NCBI RefSeq assembly: GCF_900103455.1
Contig: NZ_FNHI01000013.1
Coordinates: 124,001 to 188,000, forward strand
From: Streptomyces wuyuanensis
Lineage (GTDB): Bacteria; Actinomycetota; Actinomycetes; Streptomycetales; Streptomycetaceae
Direction: 5' to 3'
Length of the DNA stretch: 64,000 nucleotides
Part shown: one piece after another, positions 15,870 to 24,516 of the stretch
Layout: each line of letters begins with the position of its first letter
Numbering within the stretch: the first letter of the stretch is position 1
Notes under the pieces: generated by a model
What the model saw: the letters and a program-made list of their open reading frames with translations, nothing else
What the model was told of the DNA's origin: nothing
Database searches by the model: none
Position numbers and translations under genes: made by a program

Positions 15870-17603
15870 GTGCTCATACGACTCCTCCGGACGTTCCTGC
15901 GTCCCCACCGACAGGCGATCACCCTGCTGGTGACGCTGCAACTGCTCCAGACCAGCGCCACCCTCTATCTGCCCACACTGAACGCGGACATCATTGACAA
16001 CGGTGTCGTACGGGGAGACACCGGATACATCCTGACGTTCGGCGCGTTGATGATCGCCGTCAGCGTCGTCCAGGTGGTGTGCAGCATCGGGGCCGTGTAC
16101 TACGGCGCACGGACCGCGGCCGCGCTCGGAAGGGACGTACGGGCCGCTGTGTTCGACCGGGTCCAGTCGTTCTCGGCGCGCGAGGTGGGGCACTTCGGCG
16201 CCCCGTCCCTCATCACCCGTACGACCAACGACGTCCAGCAGGTCCAGATGCTGGTGCTGATGGCGTTCACGCTGATGGTGTCCGCGCCGATCATGTGCGT
16301 CGGCGGCATCGTGCTGGCCCTCTCCCTGGACGTTCCGCTGTCGGCTGTGCTGCTCGCGGTCGTCCCGGTCCTCGGCGTCTCCGTGTCGCTGATCGTCAGG
16401 AGGATGCGGCCGCTGTTCCGGACCATGCAGGAGCGGCTCGACACCGTGAACCGGGTGCTGCGGGAGCAGATCACCGGCAACCGCGTCATCAGGGCGTTCG
16501 TGAAGGACTACTACGAGGAGGAGCGTTTCCGCGGGTCGAACACCGAGCTGACGGACGTGTCGATGGCGACGGGCCGTCTGATGGCGCTGATGTTCCCCAT
16601 CGTGATGACCGTCGTGAACGTGTCGAGCATCGCCGTCGTCTGGTTCGGCGCCCACCGCATCGACAGCGGCGGGATGCAGATCGGCGCGCTCACCGCGTTC
16701 CTCGCCTATCTGATGCAGATCGTCATGGCCGTCATGATGGCCACCTTCATGTTCATGATGGTGCCGCGCGCCGAGGTCTGCGCGGAGCGCATCGAGGAGG
16801 TGCTGGCCACCGAGTCGAGCGTCGTGCCGCCGCTCGCGCCCGTGCGCGAGACGACGCGCCACGGGCATCTGGAGCTCCGCGCCGCCGACTTCCGCTACCC
16901 CGGAGCCGAGGAGCCGGTGCTGCGCGGGGTGGATCTGGTGGCCCGGCCCGGTGAGACGACCGCGATCATCGGCTCGACGGGCAGCGGGAAGTCGACGCTG
17001 CTGGGTCTGGTCCCGCGGCTGTTCGACGTCACCGGCGGCGAGGTCCTCGTCGACGGGGTGGACGTGCGGGAACTGGACCCGGTGCTGATGGCGCGGACCG
17101 TCGGGCTCGTACCGCAGAAGCCGTACCTCTTCTCGGGGACGGTGGCGACGAACCTACGCTACGGGAATCCCGACGCGACCGACGAGGAGCTGTGGCAGGC
17201 GCTGGAGGTCGCGCAGGCCGCCGGTTTCGTGCGCGAACTCGACGGCGGGCTCGACGCGCCCGTCGCCCAGGGCGGCACGAACGTGTCGGGCGGTCAGCGG
17301 CAGCGCCTCGCGATCGCGCGGACGCTGGTGCAGCGGCCGGAGATCTATCTGTTCGACGACTCCTTCTCCGCGCTGGACTACGCGACCGACGCGGCGCTGC
17401 GCGGCGCGCTGGCGCTGGAGACGGCCGAGTCGACGGTGGTGATCGTCGCCCAGCGGGTGTCGACCATCCGCGACGCCGACCGCATCGTGGTCCTCGACGA
17501 GGGCCGGGTCGTCGGCACGGGCCGCCATCACGAGCTGATGGCGGGGAACGAGACGTACCGGGAGATCGTCCTCTCCCAGCTTACCGAGGCGGAGGCTGCC
17601 TGA
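15870..17603 (+). CDS. ABC exporter subunit with degenerate Walker B (heterodimer half 1)
   Basis: This is a 577-residue fused membrane/ATPase half-transporter. An N-terminal six-helix ABC exporter domain (to about residue 310) is followed by a nucleotide-binding domain: Walker A GSTGSGKST, Q-loop VPQKPYLF, signature VSGGQRQRL, Walker B IYLFDDSFSALD, H-loop region VVIVAQRVSTI. The catalytic Glu after Walker B is Asp, and the H-loop His is Gln (AQRVS), both typical of the degenerate half in heterodimeric exporters such as TM287/288. GTG 15870 follows GAGAGA; a longer start at ATG 15822 is possible. Its stop overlaps the next gene (TGATG), so the two are translationally coupled. The substrate (drug or lipid) is unknown. 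Confidence 0.88.
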   Translation: MLIRLLRTFLRPHRQAITLLVTLQLLQTSATLYLPTLNADIIDNGVVRGDTGYILTFGALMIAVSVVQVVCSIGAVYYGARTAAALGRDVRAAVFDRVQSFSAREVGHFGAPSLITRTTNDVQQVQMLVLMAFTLMVSAPIMCVGGIVLALSLDVPLSAVLLAVVPVLGVSVSLIVRRMRPLFRTMQERLDTVNRVLREQITGNRVIRAFVKDYYEEERFRGSNTELTDVSMATGRLMALMFPIVMTVVNVSSIAVVWFGAHRIDSGGMQIGALTAFLAYLMQIVMAVMMATFMFMMVPRAEVCAERIEEVLATESSVVPPLAPVRETTRHGHLELRAADFRYPGAEEPVLRGVDLVARPGETTAIIGSTGSGKSTLLGLVPRLFDVTGGEVLVDGVDVRELDPVLMARTVGLVPQKPYLFSGTVATNLRYGNPDATDEELWQALEVAQAAGFVRELDGGLDAPVAQGGTNVSGGQRQRLAIARTLVQRPEIYLFDDSFSALDYATDAALRGALALETAESTVVIVAQRVSTIRDADRIVVLDEGRVVGTGRHHELMAGNETYREIVLSQLTEAEAA

Positions 17604-19531
17604 TGGCCGGTCCTGGCGGACGCATGATGATGGGCCAGTCCGGTGAGCGGTCCATGGACTTCAAGGGCTCGGGACAGCGCCTGCTGCGGCAGTTGCTGCC
17701 GGAGAGGCGGGCCCTGTGGGTGATGATCACGGCCGGTGTGCTGAGCGTGGGGCTGTCGGTGGTCGGCCCGTGGATCCTCGGCAAGGCGACCGACCTCGTC
17801 TTCGCGGGTGTCGTGGGCCGGGAGATGCCGGCCGGGCTGTCGCGGGACCAGGCGGTCGAGGCGCTGCGCGAGCGCGGCGACGGCGGTCTGGCGGACATGC
17901 TGTCCGGGGTGGACTTCACGCCCGGCAGGGGCATCGACTTCACGGCCGTCGGCGGGGTGCTGCTGGTGGCGCTCGCCGTGTTCGCGGCGGCGGGGCTGCT
18001 GATGCTGGTGTCGACGCGGGCGTCGATCCGGGTCATCAACCGGACCGTGTACCGGATGCGCGAGGACGTGCAGGCGAAGCTGGCGCGGCTGCCGCTGTCG
18101 TACTTCGACAAGGCCAAGCGCGGTGAGGTGCTGAGCCGGGCGACCAACGACATCGACAACATCTCGCAGACCATGCAGCAGTCGATGGGCCAGCTCATCA
18201 ACTCCCTGCTGACGATCGTCGGCGTGCTGGTGATGATGTTCTGGATCTCACCGCTGCTGGCCCTGGTCGCGCTGGTGACCGTGCCGCTCTCGGTGGTGGT
18301 GGCCGCGAAGGTCGGCAAGCGGTCGCAGCCGCAGTTCGTCCGGCAGTGGCAGTCCACGGGCCGGCTCAACGCGCACATCGAGGAGATGTACACCGGCCAC
18401 GCGCTGGTGAAGGTCTTCGGGCGCCAGGGGGAGTCGGCGGCCGACTTCGCCGAGCAGAACGAGGCGCTGTACGAGGCCGGGTTCCGGGCGCAGTTCAACA
18501 GCGGGGTCATGCAGCCGCTGATGTTCTTCGTCTCCAACCTCAACTACGTCCTGGTGGCGGTGGTCGGCGGGCTGCGGGTCGCGTCGGGCACGCTGTCCAT
18601 CGGCGACGTCCAGGCGTTCATCCAGTACTCGCGCCAGTTCTCGATGCCGCTGACGCAGGTGGCGTCGATGGCGAACCTGGTGCAGTCCGGGGTGGCCTCG
18701 GCCGAGCGGATCTTCGAGCTGCTGGACGCCGAGGAGCAGGCTCCCGACCCGATCCGCGGGGCACCCCGGCCCGAGGAACGGCGGGGCGCGGTCGCGCTGG
18801 AGAAGGTGTCCTTCCGCTACGACCCGCAGAAGCCGCTCATCGAGGATCTGTCGCTGGCGGTCGAGCCCGGGCAGACGGTCGCGATCGTCGGTCCGACGGG
18901 GGCCGGCAAGACCACACTCGTCAATCTGCTGATGCGCTTCTACGAGGTGACGGGCGGCCGGATCACCCTGGACGGCATCGACGCGGCCACCATGTCCCGG
19001 GACGACCTGCGGGCCGGGATCGGGATGGTGCTGCAGGACACCTGGCTGTTCGGCGGCACGATCGCGGAGAACATCGCCTACGGCACCGCGCGCGAGGTCA
19101 CCCGGGAGGAGATCGAGGAGGCGGCGCGGGCGGCCCACGCCGACCGCTTCATCCGCACCCTTCCCGACGGCTACGACACCGTCATCGACGACGAGGGCTC
19201 GGGCGTCAGCGCGGGCGAGAAGCAGCTGATCACCATTGCGCGGGCGTTCCTGTCGGACCCGGTGATCCTGGTGCTGGACGAGGCGACGAGCTCGGTCGAC
19301 ACCCGTACCGAGGTGCTGATCCAGAAGGCGATGGCACGGCTGGCGCACGGGCGGACGTCGTTCGTGATCGCGCACCGGCTCTCCACGATCCGGGACGCGG
19401 ACGTCATCCTGGTGATGGAGAACGGCTCGATCGTCGAACAGGGCACGCACGACGAGCTGCTGACCGCGGATGGCGCGTACGCGCGGCTGTACGCGGCGCA
19501 GTTCGCGCAGGCGGTCGCCGAGGTCGACTGA
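17603..19531 (+). CDS. ABC exporter subunit with canonical Walker B (heterodimer half 2)
   Basis: This 642-residue half-transporter starts at an ATG overlapping the previous stop, with GAGGCGGAGG upstream. The membrane domain has an extra ~75-residue extracellular loop between the first two helices (around GREMPAGLSRDQ...VDFTPGRGIDF), common in the larger partner of such pairs. ATPase motifs: Walker A GPTGAGKTT, signature variant VSAGEKQ, Walker B VILVLDEATSSVD with the catalytic Glu, and H-loop FVIAHRLSTI. Its altered signature pairs with the degenerate Walker site of half 1, while its intact Walker site pairs with that subunit's VSGGQ. That reciprocal pattern strongly supports one asymmetric heterodimer. 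Confidence 0.9.
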   Translation: MAGPGGRMMMGQSGERSMDFKGSGQRLLRQLLPERRALWVMITAGVLSVGLSVVGPWILGKATDLVFAGVVGREMPAGLSRDQAVEALRERGDGGLADMLSGVDFTPGRGIDFTAVGGVLLVALAVFAAAGLLMLVSTRASIRVINRTVYRMREDVQAKLARLPLSYFDKAKRGEVLSRATNDIDNISQTMQQSMGQLINSLLTIVGVLVMMFWISPLLALVALVTVPLSVVVAAKVGKRSQPQFVRQWQSTGRLNAHIEEMYTGHALVKVFGRQGESAADFAEQNEALYEAGFRAQFNSGVMQPLMFFVSNLNYVLVAVVGGLRVASGTLSIGDVQAFIQYSRQFSMPLTQVASMANLVQSGVASAERIFELLDAEEQAPDPIRGAPRPEERRGAVALEKVSFRYDPQKPLIEDLSLAVEPGQTVAIVGPTGAGKTTLVNLLMRFYEVTGGRITLDGIDAATMSRDDLRAGIGMVLQDTWLFGGTIAENIAYGTAREVTREEIEEAARAAHADRFIRTLPDGYDTVIDDEGSGVSAGEKQLITIARAFLSDPVILVLDEATSSVDTRTEVLIQKAMARLAHGRTSFVIAHRLSTIRDADVILVMENGSIVEQGTHDELLTADGAYARLYAAQFAQAVAEVD

Positions 19532-19547
19532 GCGCGGCGCCGTGCCG

Positions 19548-19564
19548 GGGGCCCGCCGGGCCCC
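19548..19564. terminator. Short G+C palindrome between convergent ABC exporter and hrdA
   Basis: GGGGCCCG-C-CGGGCCCC forms an 8-bp palindrome, followed by more G/C runs able to pair. It lies in the 65-bp gap between the convergent exporter operon and hrdA, where a bidirectional terminator is expected. There is no T-tract. Confidence 0.4.
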
Positions 19565-19596
19565 GTCGGCCCCCTGCCCGGGGGGCTCGGCGGGGC

Positions 19597-20943
19597 TCAG
19601 TCCAGATAGCCGCGCAGCTGGTCGGCGTAGGCGTGGTCGCGAAGCTTGCCGAGCGTCTTGGACTCGATCTGGCGGATGCGTTCGCGGGTGACCCCGAAGA
19701 TCCGGCCTATCTCCTCCAGGGTGCGGGGCCGGCCGTCGGCCAGTCCGTAGCGCAGCTGGACGACCTTGCGCTCACGTTCGCCGAGCGTGGAGAGGACCGC
19801 TTCGAGGTGTTCGCGGAGCAGCAGGAAGGCGGCGGACTCCACGGGTGACGCGGCGTCGCCGTCCTCGATGAGGTCGCCGAGGGCGACGTCGTCCTCCTCG
19901 CCGACCGGCGCGTGCAGCGACACCGGTTCCTGGGCGAGACGCAGCACTTCGCCGACCCGTTCGGGCGCCAGGTCGAGCTGGGCGGCGACCTCTTCGGCGG
20001 TGGGCTCGTAGCCGCGCTCCTGGAGCATGCGGCGCTGGACGCGTACGACCCGGTTGATGAGCTCCACGACGTGGACGGGCACGCGGATCGTCCGGGCCTG
20101 GTCGGCGAGGGCGCGGGACATGGCCTGGCGGATCCACCAGGTCGCGTACGTCGAGAACTTGTAGCCGCGCGCGTAGTCGAACTTCTCCACCGCGCGGATC
20201 AGTCCGAGGTTGCCCTCCTGGACGAGGTCGAGCATCGTCAGCCCGCGGCCCACGTACCGCTTGGCGACGGACACGACGAGGCGCAGATTGGCCTCGATCA
20301 GCCGGCGCTTGGCCATCCGGCCCATGACGACGAGCTTGTCGAGGTCGAGGGCGAGCTGGGAGTCCAGGTCGGGAGTGCGCCTGAGCTTCTCCTCCGCGAA
20401 GAGACCCGCCTCGACCCGGCGGGCGAGTTCCACCTCCTCGACGGCGCTGAGCAGCGGGATGCGCCCGATCTCCCGCAGGTACTGCCGGAACAGGTCGGAC
20501 GAGGGACCTGCCCCGCCGGCTTCCCTGCGGGCCGGCAGCTCGGGAGGCCCGGGTGACTCGAAGAGCGCAGGCGGCGCGGGAGGTTCGTACGACTCGGGAG
20601 GCTCGGCCGGTTCCGCCGGACCGGGGCCTTCCTGCGCCGCCGTGCCCTCCGGCACCGGCGGGGTCTCGTTCTCGGGGTGGTGCGCTGCCCGGCTCTGCGG
20701 CGGGACCGCCGCGACCGGTTCGGCTTCGGTCAGGGTCCGGGTCTGCACGGGGGCGACCTCCAGGGTGGGTGCTGCCGGTCGGGGGGCAGGCGGCAGCGGG
20801 ACGGGGACGGCGGCCGGGCCGCTGTCCGTCCCGTACACGATGAGCGGATCCGCGGGGTTGAGTGGCCCACCTGCCGTGGACCGGCCGCGCTCCGGGGACT
20901 CAGGCACCGCACCCCAGTGTGGGGTACGACACATCACTGCCAC
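19597..20943 (-). CDS. hrdA: Principal-like (group 2) sigma factor HrdA
   Basis: This 448-residue sigma-70 protein has a variable Pro/Ala/Glu-rich N-terminus (about 1-150) followed by region 1.2 (DLFRQYLREIGRIPLL), region 2 (LRLVVSVAKRYVGRGLTMLD, FSTYATWWIRQA), region 3, and region 4 (RTLEEIGRIFGVTRERIRQI). Region 2.4/4.2 recognition helices resemble HrdB, so similar promoters are likely. In Streptomyces the sigma gene directly beside dnaG and an ABC exporter pair is hrdA, and the symbol rests on that context. The start is uncertain: GTG 20943, GTG 20937 and ATG 20934 are all in frame and none has a clear ribosome site. Confidence 0.85.
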   Translation of the reverse strand: MAVMCRTPHWGAVPESPERGRSTAGGPLNPADPLIVYGTDSGPAAVPVPLPPAPRPAAPTLEVAPVQTRTLTEAEPVAAVPPQSRAAHHPENETPPVPEGTAAQEGPGPAEPAEPPESYEPPAPPALFESPGPPELPARREAGGAGPSSDLFRQYLREIGRIPLLSAVEEVELARRVEAGLFAEEKLRRTPDLDSQLALDLDKLVVMGRMAKRRLIEANLRLVVSVAKRYVGRGLTMLDLVQEGNLGLIRAVEKFDYARGYKFSTYATWWIRQAMSRALADQARTIRVPVHVVELINRVVRVQRRMLQERGYEPTAEEVAAQLDLAPERVGEVLRLAQEPVSLHAPVGEEDDVALGDLIEDGDAASPVESAAFLLLREHLEAVLSTLGERERKVVQLRYGLADGRPRTLEEIGRIFGVTRERIRQIESKTLGKLRDHAYADQLRGYLD

Positions 20944-21029
20944 GAGGGGCGTGCGGTGACTTTTTGCGTCCGGTCCGTGACCGCGCGGTTACCGGCTCGC
21001 CCGGGGAACCCGCGGGCCGCCGAGGGCCC

Positions 21030-22937
21030 TCAGAGCGCGTCCGCGCCGCGGTTGCGCAGCGACTGGGCGTACTGCTGGAGCACCCACAGCTCGTTCTGCA
21101 CGGCGGCGGCCTGCTCGGGGCCGGCGTGGGCGCCGAGGCGGGCGAAGGTGCCCTGGACCTCGCGGATGCGGCGGTCCACGGCGCGCAGCCGGACCTGGAC
21201 GAGCTGGACGCCCGCGTAGCCCTCGTCGACGGTCCTGGAGTGGACGGCCTCCACGGCGAGTTCGGTGACCATCGCGCGGACGGCGTCGTCGGGCGCGGCC
21301 TCCCGGACGCGCGCGAGGTAGCCGGGCGGATCGGGGACGCCGAACTCGGCGCCGCCTGCGTCGGCGATCGCCTGGCGCACGGCGGCGTACGGCGGGGCGG
21401 TGAACTCGTCCGCCCCGTAGGCGTCGAAGGCCGGCGAGACCAGCTCCGGGTGCTGGAGCGCGAGCTTGAGCAGCTCGCGCTCGGTGCGGTGGGCGGGGCT
21501 GCGCAGATTGAGCGCGGGCCCGCTGGGCCGCGGGGAGGGGCCCGCGGTGTCGTACGCTTGGGCCTGGCGGGCGGGGGCCGGCCCCTGGCCGCCGCCGCTC
21601 CCCCGCTCCCGTGCCCACCGGGCGAGCTGGGAGACCCGGCGGACCACGAACTGGGTGTCGAGGATGCCTAGCAGGCCGGCGAGCTGGACGGCCACCTCGT
21701 GCTGGGAGGCGCTGTTCTTGATCCGCGCGACGATCGGCGCCGCCTCGTCGAGGGCGGCGGCGCGGCCGACCGGGGTCTCCAGGTCGTAGTTCTTCACGAT
21801 CTGCCGGATCGCGAACTCGAACAGCTGGTTGCGCGGCTCGGCCAGCTCGCGCACCGCCTCGTCGCCCTTGGCGAGCCGCAGATCGCAGGGGTCCATGCCG
21901 TCGGGGGCGACGGCGATGAAGGTCTCCGCGGCGAACTTCTGGTCGTCCTCGAAGGCCCGGAGCGCGGCCTTCTGGCCCGCCGCGTCGCCGTCGAAGGTGA
22001 AGATCACCTTGGCGCTGCCGTTGTCCATCAGCAGCCGGCGGAGGATCTTGATGTGGTCGCCGCCGAAGGCCGTGCCGCAGGTCGCGATCGCCGTCGTGAC
22101 ACCCGCGAGATGGCAGGCCATCACGTCCGTGTACCCCTCGACGACCACGGCGCGGCTGGACTTGGCGATCTCCTTCTTCGCGAGGTCGATGCCGTAGAGC
22201 ACCTGGGACTTCCGGTAGATCGCGGTCTCCGGGGTGTTCAGGTACTTCGGGCCGTTGTCGTCGTCGCGCAGTTTGCGCGCGCCGAAGCCGACGACATCGC
22301 CGGAGATGTCCCGGATCGGCCACATCAGCCGGCCGCGGAAGCGGTCGATGGGGCCGCGGCGGCCCTCCTGGGAGAGGCCGGAGAGCAGCAGCTCCTTGTC
22401 GGAGAAGCCCTTGCCGCGCAGATAGCGGGTGAGGTGGTCCCAGCCTGCCGGGCTGTAGCCCACGCCGAAGTGCTGCGCGGCCGCCTGGTCGAAGCCGCGC
22501 TCCGCGAGGAACTTCCGGCCGATCTCGGCCTCCGCGCCGTCGAGCTGCTCCGTGTAGTACTGGGCCGCGATCCGGTGGGCCTCCACCAGCCGGATGCGCT
22601 CGCCCCGCTGGTGGGCCGGGTTGTACCCGCCCTCCTCGTAGCGCAGGGTGATGCCGGCCTGGGCGGCGAGGCGCTCGACCGCCTCGGAGAACGACAGATG
22701 GTCGACCTTCATCACGAAGGTGATGGTGTCCCCGCCCTCCTGGCAGCCGAAGCAGTGGAAGAGGCCCTTGCTCGGACTGACCTGGAAGGAGGGGGACTTC
22801 TCGTCGTGGAAGGGGCACAGGCCCTTGAGGTTGCCGCCGCCCGCATTGCGCAGCTGGAGGTACTCGGACACGACGGAGTCGATGGGGACCGTGTCCCGCA
22901 CCGCCTTCACGTCGTCGTCATTGATCCTTCCCGCCAC
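21030..22937 (-). CDS. dnaG: DNA primase
   Basis: DnaG synthesises RNA primers at replication forks. The 635-residue protein has the expected parts: an N-terminal CHC2-type zinc finger (CPFHDEKSPSF, then HCFGC), the catalytic core with TOPRIM domain (VVVEGYTDVMA, and FDGDAAGQKA carrying the metal-binding Asp residues), and a C-terminal helicase-interaction domain after a variable Gly/Pro-rich linker (around 440-480). The length is normal for actinobacteria. ATG 22937 begins MAGRINDDDV. It is separated by only 9 nt from the next minus-strand gene upstream. Confidence 0.96.
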   Translation of the reverse strand: MAGRINDDDVKAVRDTVPIDSVVSEYLQLRNAGGGNLKGLCPFHDEKSPSFQVSPSKGLFHCFGCQEGGDTITFVMKVDHLSFSEAVERLAAQAGITLRYEEGGYNPAHQRGERIRLVEAHRIAAQYYTEQLDGAEAEIGRKFLAERGFDQAAAQHFGVGYSPAGWDHLTRYLRGKGFSDKELLLSGLSQEGRRGPIDRFRGRLMWPIRDISGDVVGFGARKLRDDDNGPKYLNTPETAIYRKSQVLYGIDLAKKEIAKSSRAVVVEGYTDVMACHLAGVTTAIATCGTAFGGDHIKILRRLLMDNGSAKVIFTFDGDAAGQKAALRAFEDDQKFAAETFIAVAPDGMDPCDLRLAKGDEAVRELAEPRNQLFEFAIRQIVKNYDLETPVGRAAALDEAAPIVARIKNSASQHEVAVQLAGLLGILDTQFVVRRVSQLARWARERGSGGGQGPAPARQAQAYDTAGPSPRPSGPALNLRSPAHRTERELLKLALQHPELVSPAFDAYGADEFTAPPYAAVRQAIADAGGAEFGVPDPPGYLARVREAAPDDAVRAMVTELAVEAVHSRTVDEGYAGVQLVQVRLRAVDRRIREVQGTFARLGAHAGPEQAAAVQNELWVLQQYAQSLRNRGADAL

Positions 22938-22946
22938 GCGTAAATC

Positions 22947-24215
22947 TTAAGGGGCGGGTGTGACAGCTCCGAGCGGAGTGCCCGGATCGGCGAGGGCGTC
23001 CGTGTCCACGGCCCTGCCGGAGCGGATCAGGCCCTGGATGTCCTCCGTGACGTCCCACACGTTCACGTTCATCCCGGCGAGGACCTTCCGGTCCTTCAGC
23101 CAGAAGGCGACGAACTCGCGCTTCCCGGCGTCCCCGCGCAGCACGACCTGGTCGTACGTGCCGGGCGGGGCCCAGCCCGAGTACTCCATCCCGAGGTCGT
23201 ACTGGTCGGAGAAGAAGTACGGGATCCGGTCGTAGGAGACCTCGCGGCCGAGCATGGCGCGGGCGGCGGCGGGGCCGCCGTTCAGGGCGTTGGCCCAGTG
23301 CTCCACGCGCAGCCGGATGCCGAGGAGCGGGTGGTGCACGGCCGCGATGTCGCCGGCGGCGTAGATGTCCGGGTCGGAGGTGCGCAGGGAGGCGTCCACG
23401 GCGACGCCGCCGCCGTGCGCGCGGTCGACGAGCGCCAGGCCGGCGGCCTCGGCGAGGCCGGTGCGCGGGGCGGCGCCGATCGCGGCGAGGACGCTGTGGG
23501 CGGGGTGCTCGTCACCGTCCTCGGTACGGGCGGCGAGCACCATGCCGTCCTGCCCGACGATCTCTGTGAGCCGGCTGCCGAAGTGGAAGCGGACGCCGTG
23601 GTCCCGGTGCAGATCGGCGAAGAGCTGCCCCAGTTCGGGGCCGATGACCTGGTGCAGCGGGGTCGGCTCGGGCTCGACGACGGTGACCTCGGCGCCGTAG
23701 CCGCGGGCGGCGGCCGCGGCCTCCAGGCCGATCCAGCCCGCCCCGGCGATCACCAGATGGCCGTTGTCGCGGCCGAGACTGGCCAGAACCTGACGCAGCC
23801 GGTCGGCGTGGGCGAGCCGGCGCAGATGGTGGACGCCGGCCAGATCCGTGCCCGGCACCTCGAGCCGGCGGGGCTCGGCGCCGGTGGCGAGCAGCAGTTT
23901 GTCGTAGTGGACGGCGGTGCCGTCGCCGAGCAGTACGGACCGGCCCTCCCGGTCGACGGCGGTGACGGACTGGCCGAGATGCAGCTCGATGTCGTGCTGG
24001 GCGTACCAGGCGGGCTCGTGGACGAAGACGACGTCGCGCTCCTCCTTGCCGGTCAGATACCCCTTGGAGAGAGGCGGCCGCTCGTACGGGTGGTCGCGTT
24101 CGTCACCGATGATGATCACCCGGCCGGTGAAGCCCTCGTCACGGAGGGTCTCCGCGGCCTTGGCCCCGGCGAGTCCCCCGCCCACGATGACGAAAGTCCG
24201 ATGTGCGTCGACCAC
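22947..24215 (-). CDS. FAD-dependent ferredoxin/rubredoxin reductase-type oxidoreductase
   Basis: This 422-residue flavoprotein has two Rossmann dinucleotide sites, FVIVGGGLAGAKAAE for FAD near residue 8 and LVIAGAGWIGLEAAAA for NAD(P)H near residue 155, plus the ATGAEPRRL and YAAGDIAAVHHP FAD motifs. The C-terminal domain matches the reductase_C type of ferredoxin reductases (FSDQYDLGMEYSGW) that pass electrons to ferredoxin, rubredoxin or Rieske proteins. GTG 24215 follows GGGAGG by 6 nt. The next gene downstream is dnaG, 9 nt away, so cotranscription is likely though functionally unexplained. No ferredoxin partner is adjacent. Confidence 0.87.
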   Translation of the reverse strand: MVDAHRTFVIVGGGLAGAKAAETLRDEGFTGRVIIIGDERDHPYERPPLSKGYLTGKEERDVVFVHEPAWYAQHDIELHLGQSVTAVDREGRSVLLGDGTAVHYDKLLLATGAEPRRLEVPGTDLAGVHHLRRLAHADRLRQVLASLGRDNGHLVIAGAGWIGLEAAAAARGYGAEVTVVEPEPTPLHQVIGPELGQLFADLHRDHGVRFHFGSRLTEIVGQDGMVLAARTEDGDEHPAHSVLAAIGAAPRTGLAEAAGLALVDRAHGGGVAVDASLRTSDPDIYAAGDIAAVHHPLLGIRLRVEHWANALNGGPAAARAMLGREVSYDRIPYFFSDQYDLGMEYSGWAPPGTYDQVVLRGDAGKREFVAFWLKDRKVLAGMNVNVWDVTEDIQGLIRSGRAVDTDALADPGTPLGAVTPAP

Positions 24216-24516
24216 TTGTTGCCTCCCTGTTCACGGCCGGAGGTCCCGGAGGTGTCCTCCGGGATGACACAGCACGCTACGCCGCCTTCCTGCGAGCGTC
24301 CCGCACGGAGCGTGATGGCGGAAGAGGGGGCGCTCCGGTGGGCGTACCGGAACGGCTGGATCCGGCCCCCGAGATCGCCGGGCGGCCGGGCACCCGCCCC
24401 GGCGGTACGGGGCGGGCGGCCGCGCGGGACCCGGGCCGCCGCCCGGCCGGAACGCCCGGTCACCGGGCGGCGCGCGCGGGCGGGCCGGACGCCTCCGGGG
24501 CCACCGGGGCGCCGGG

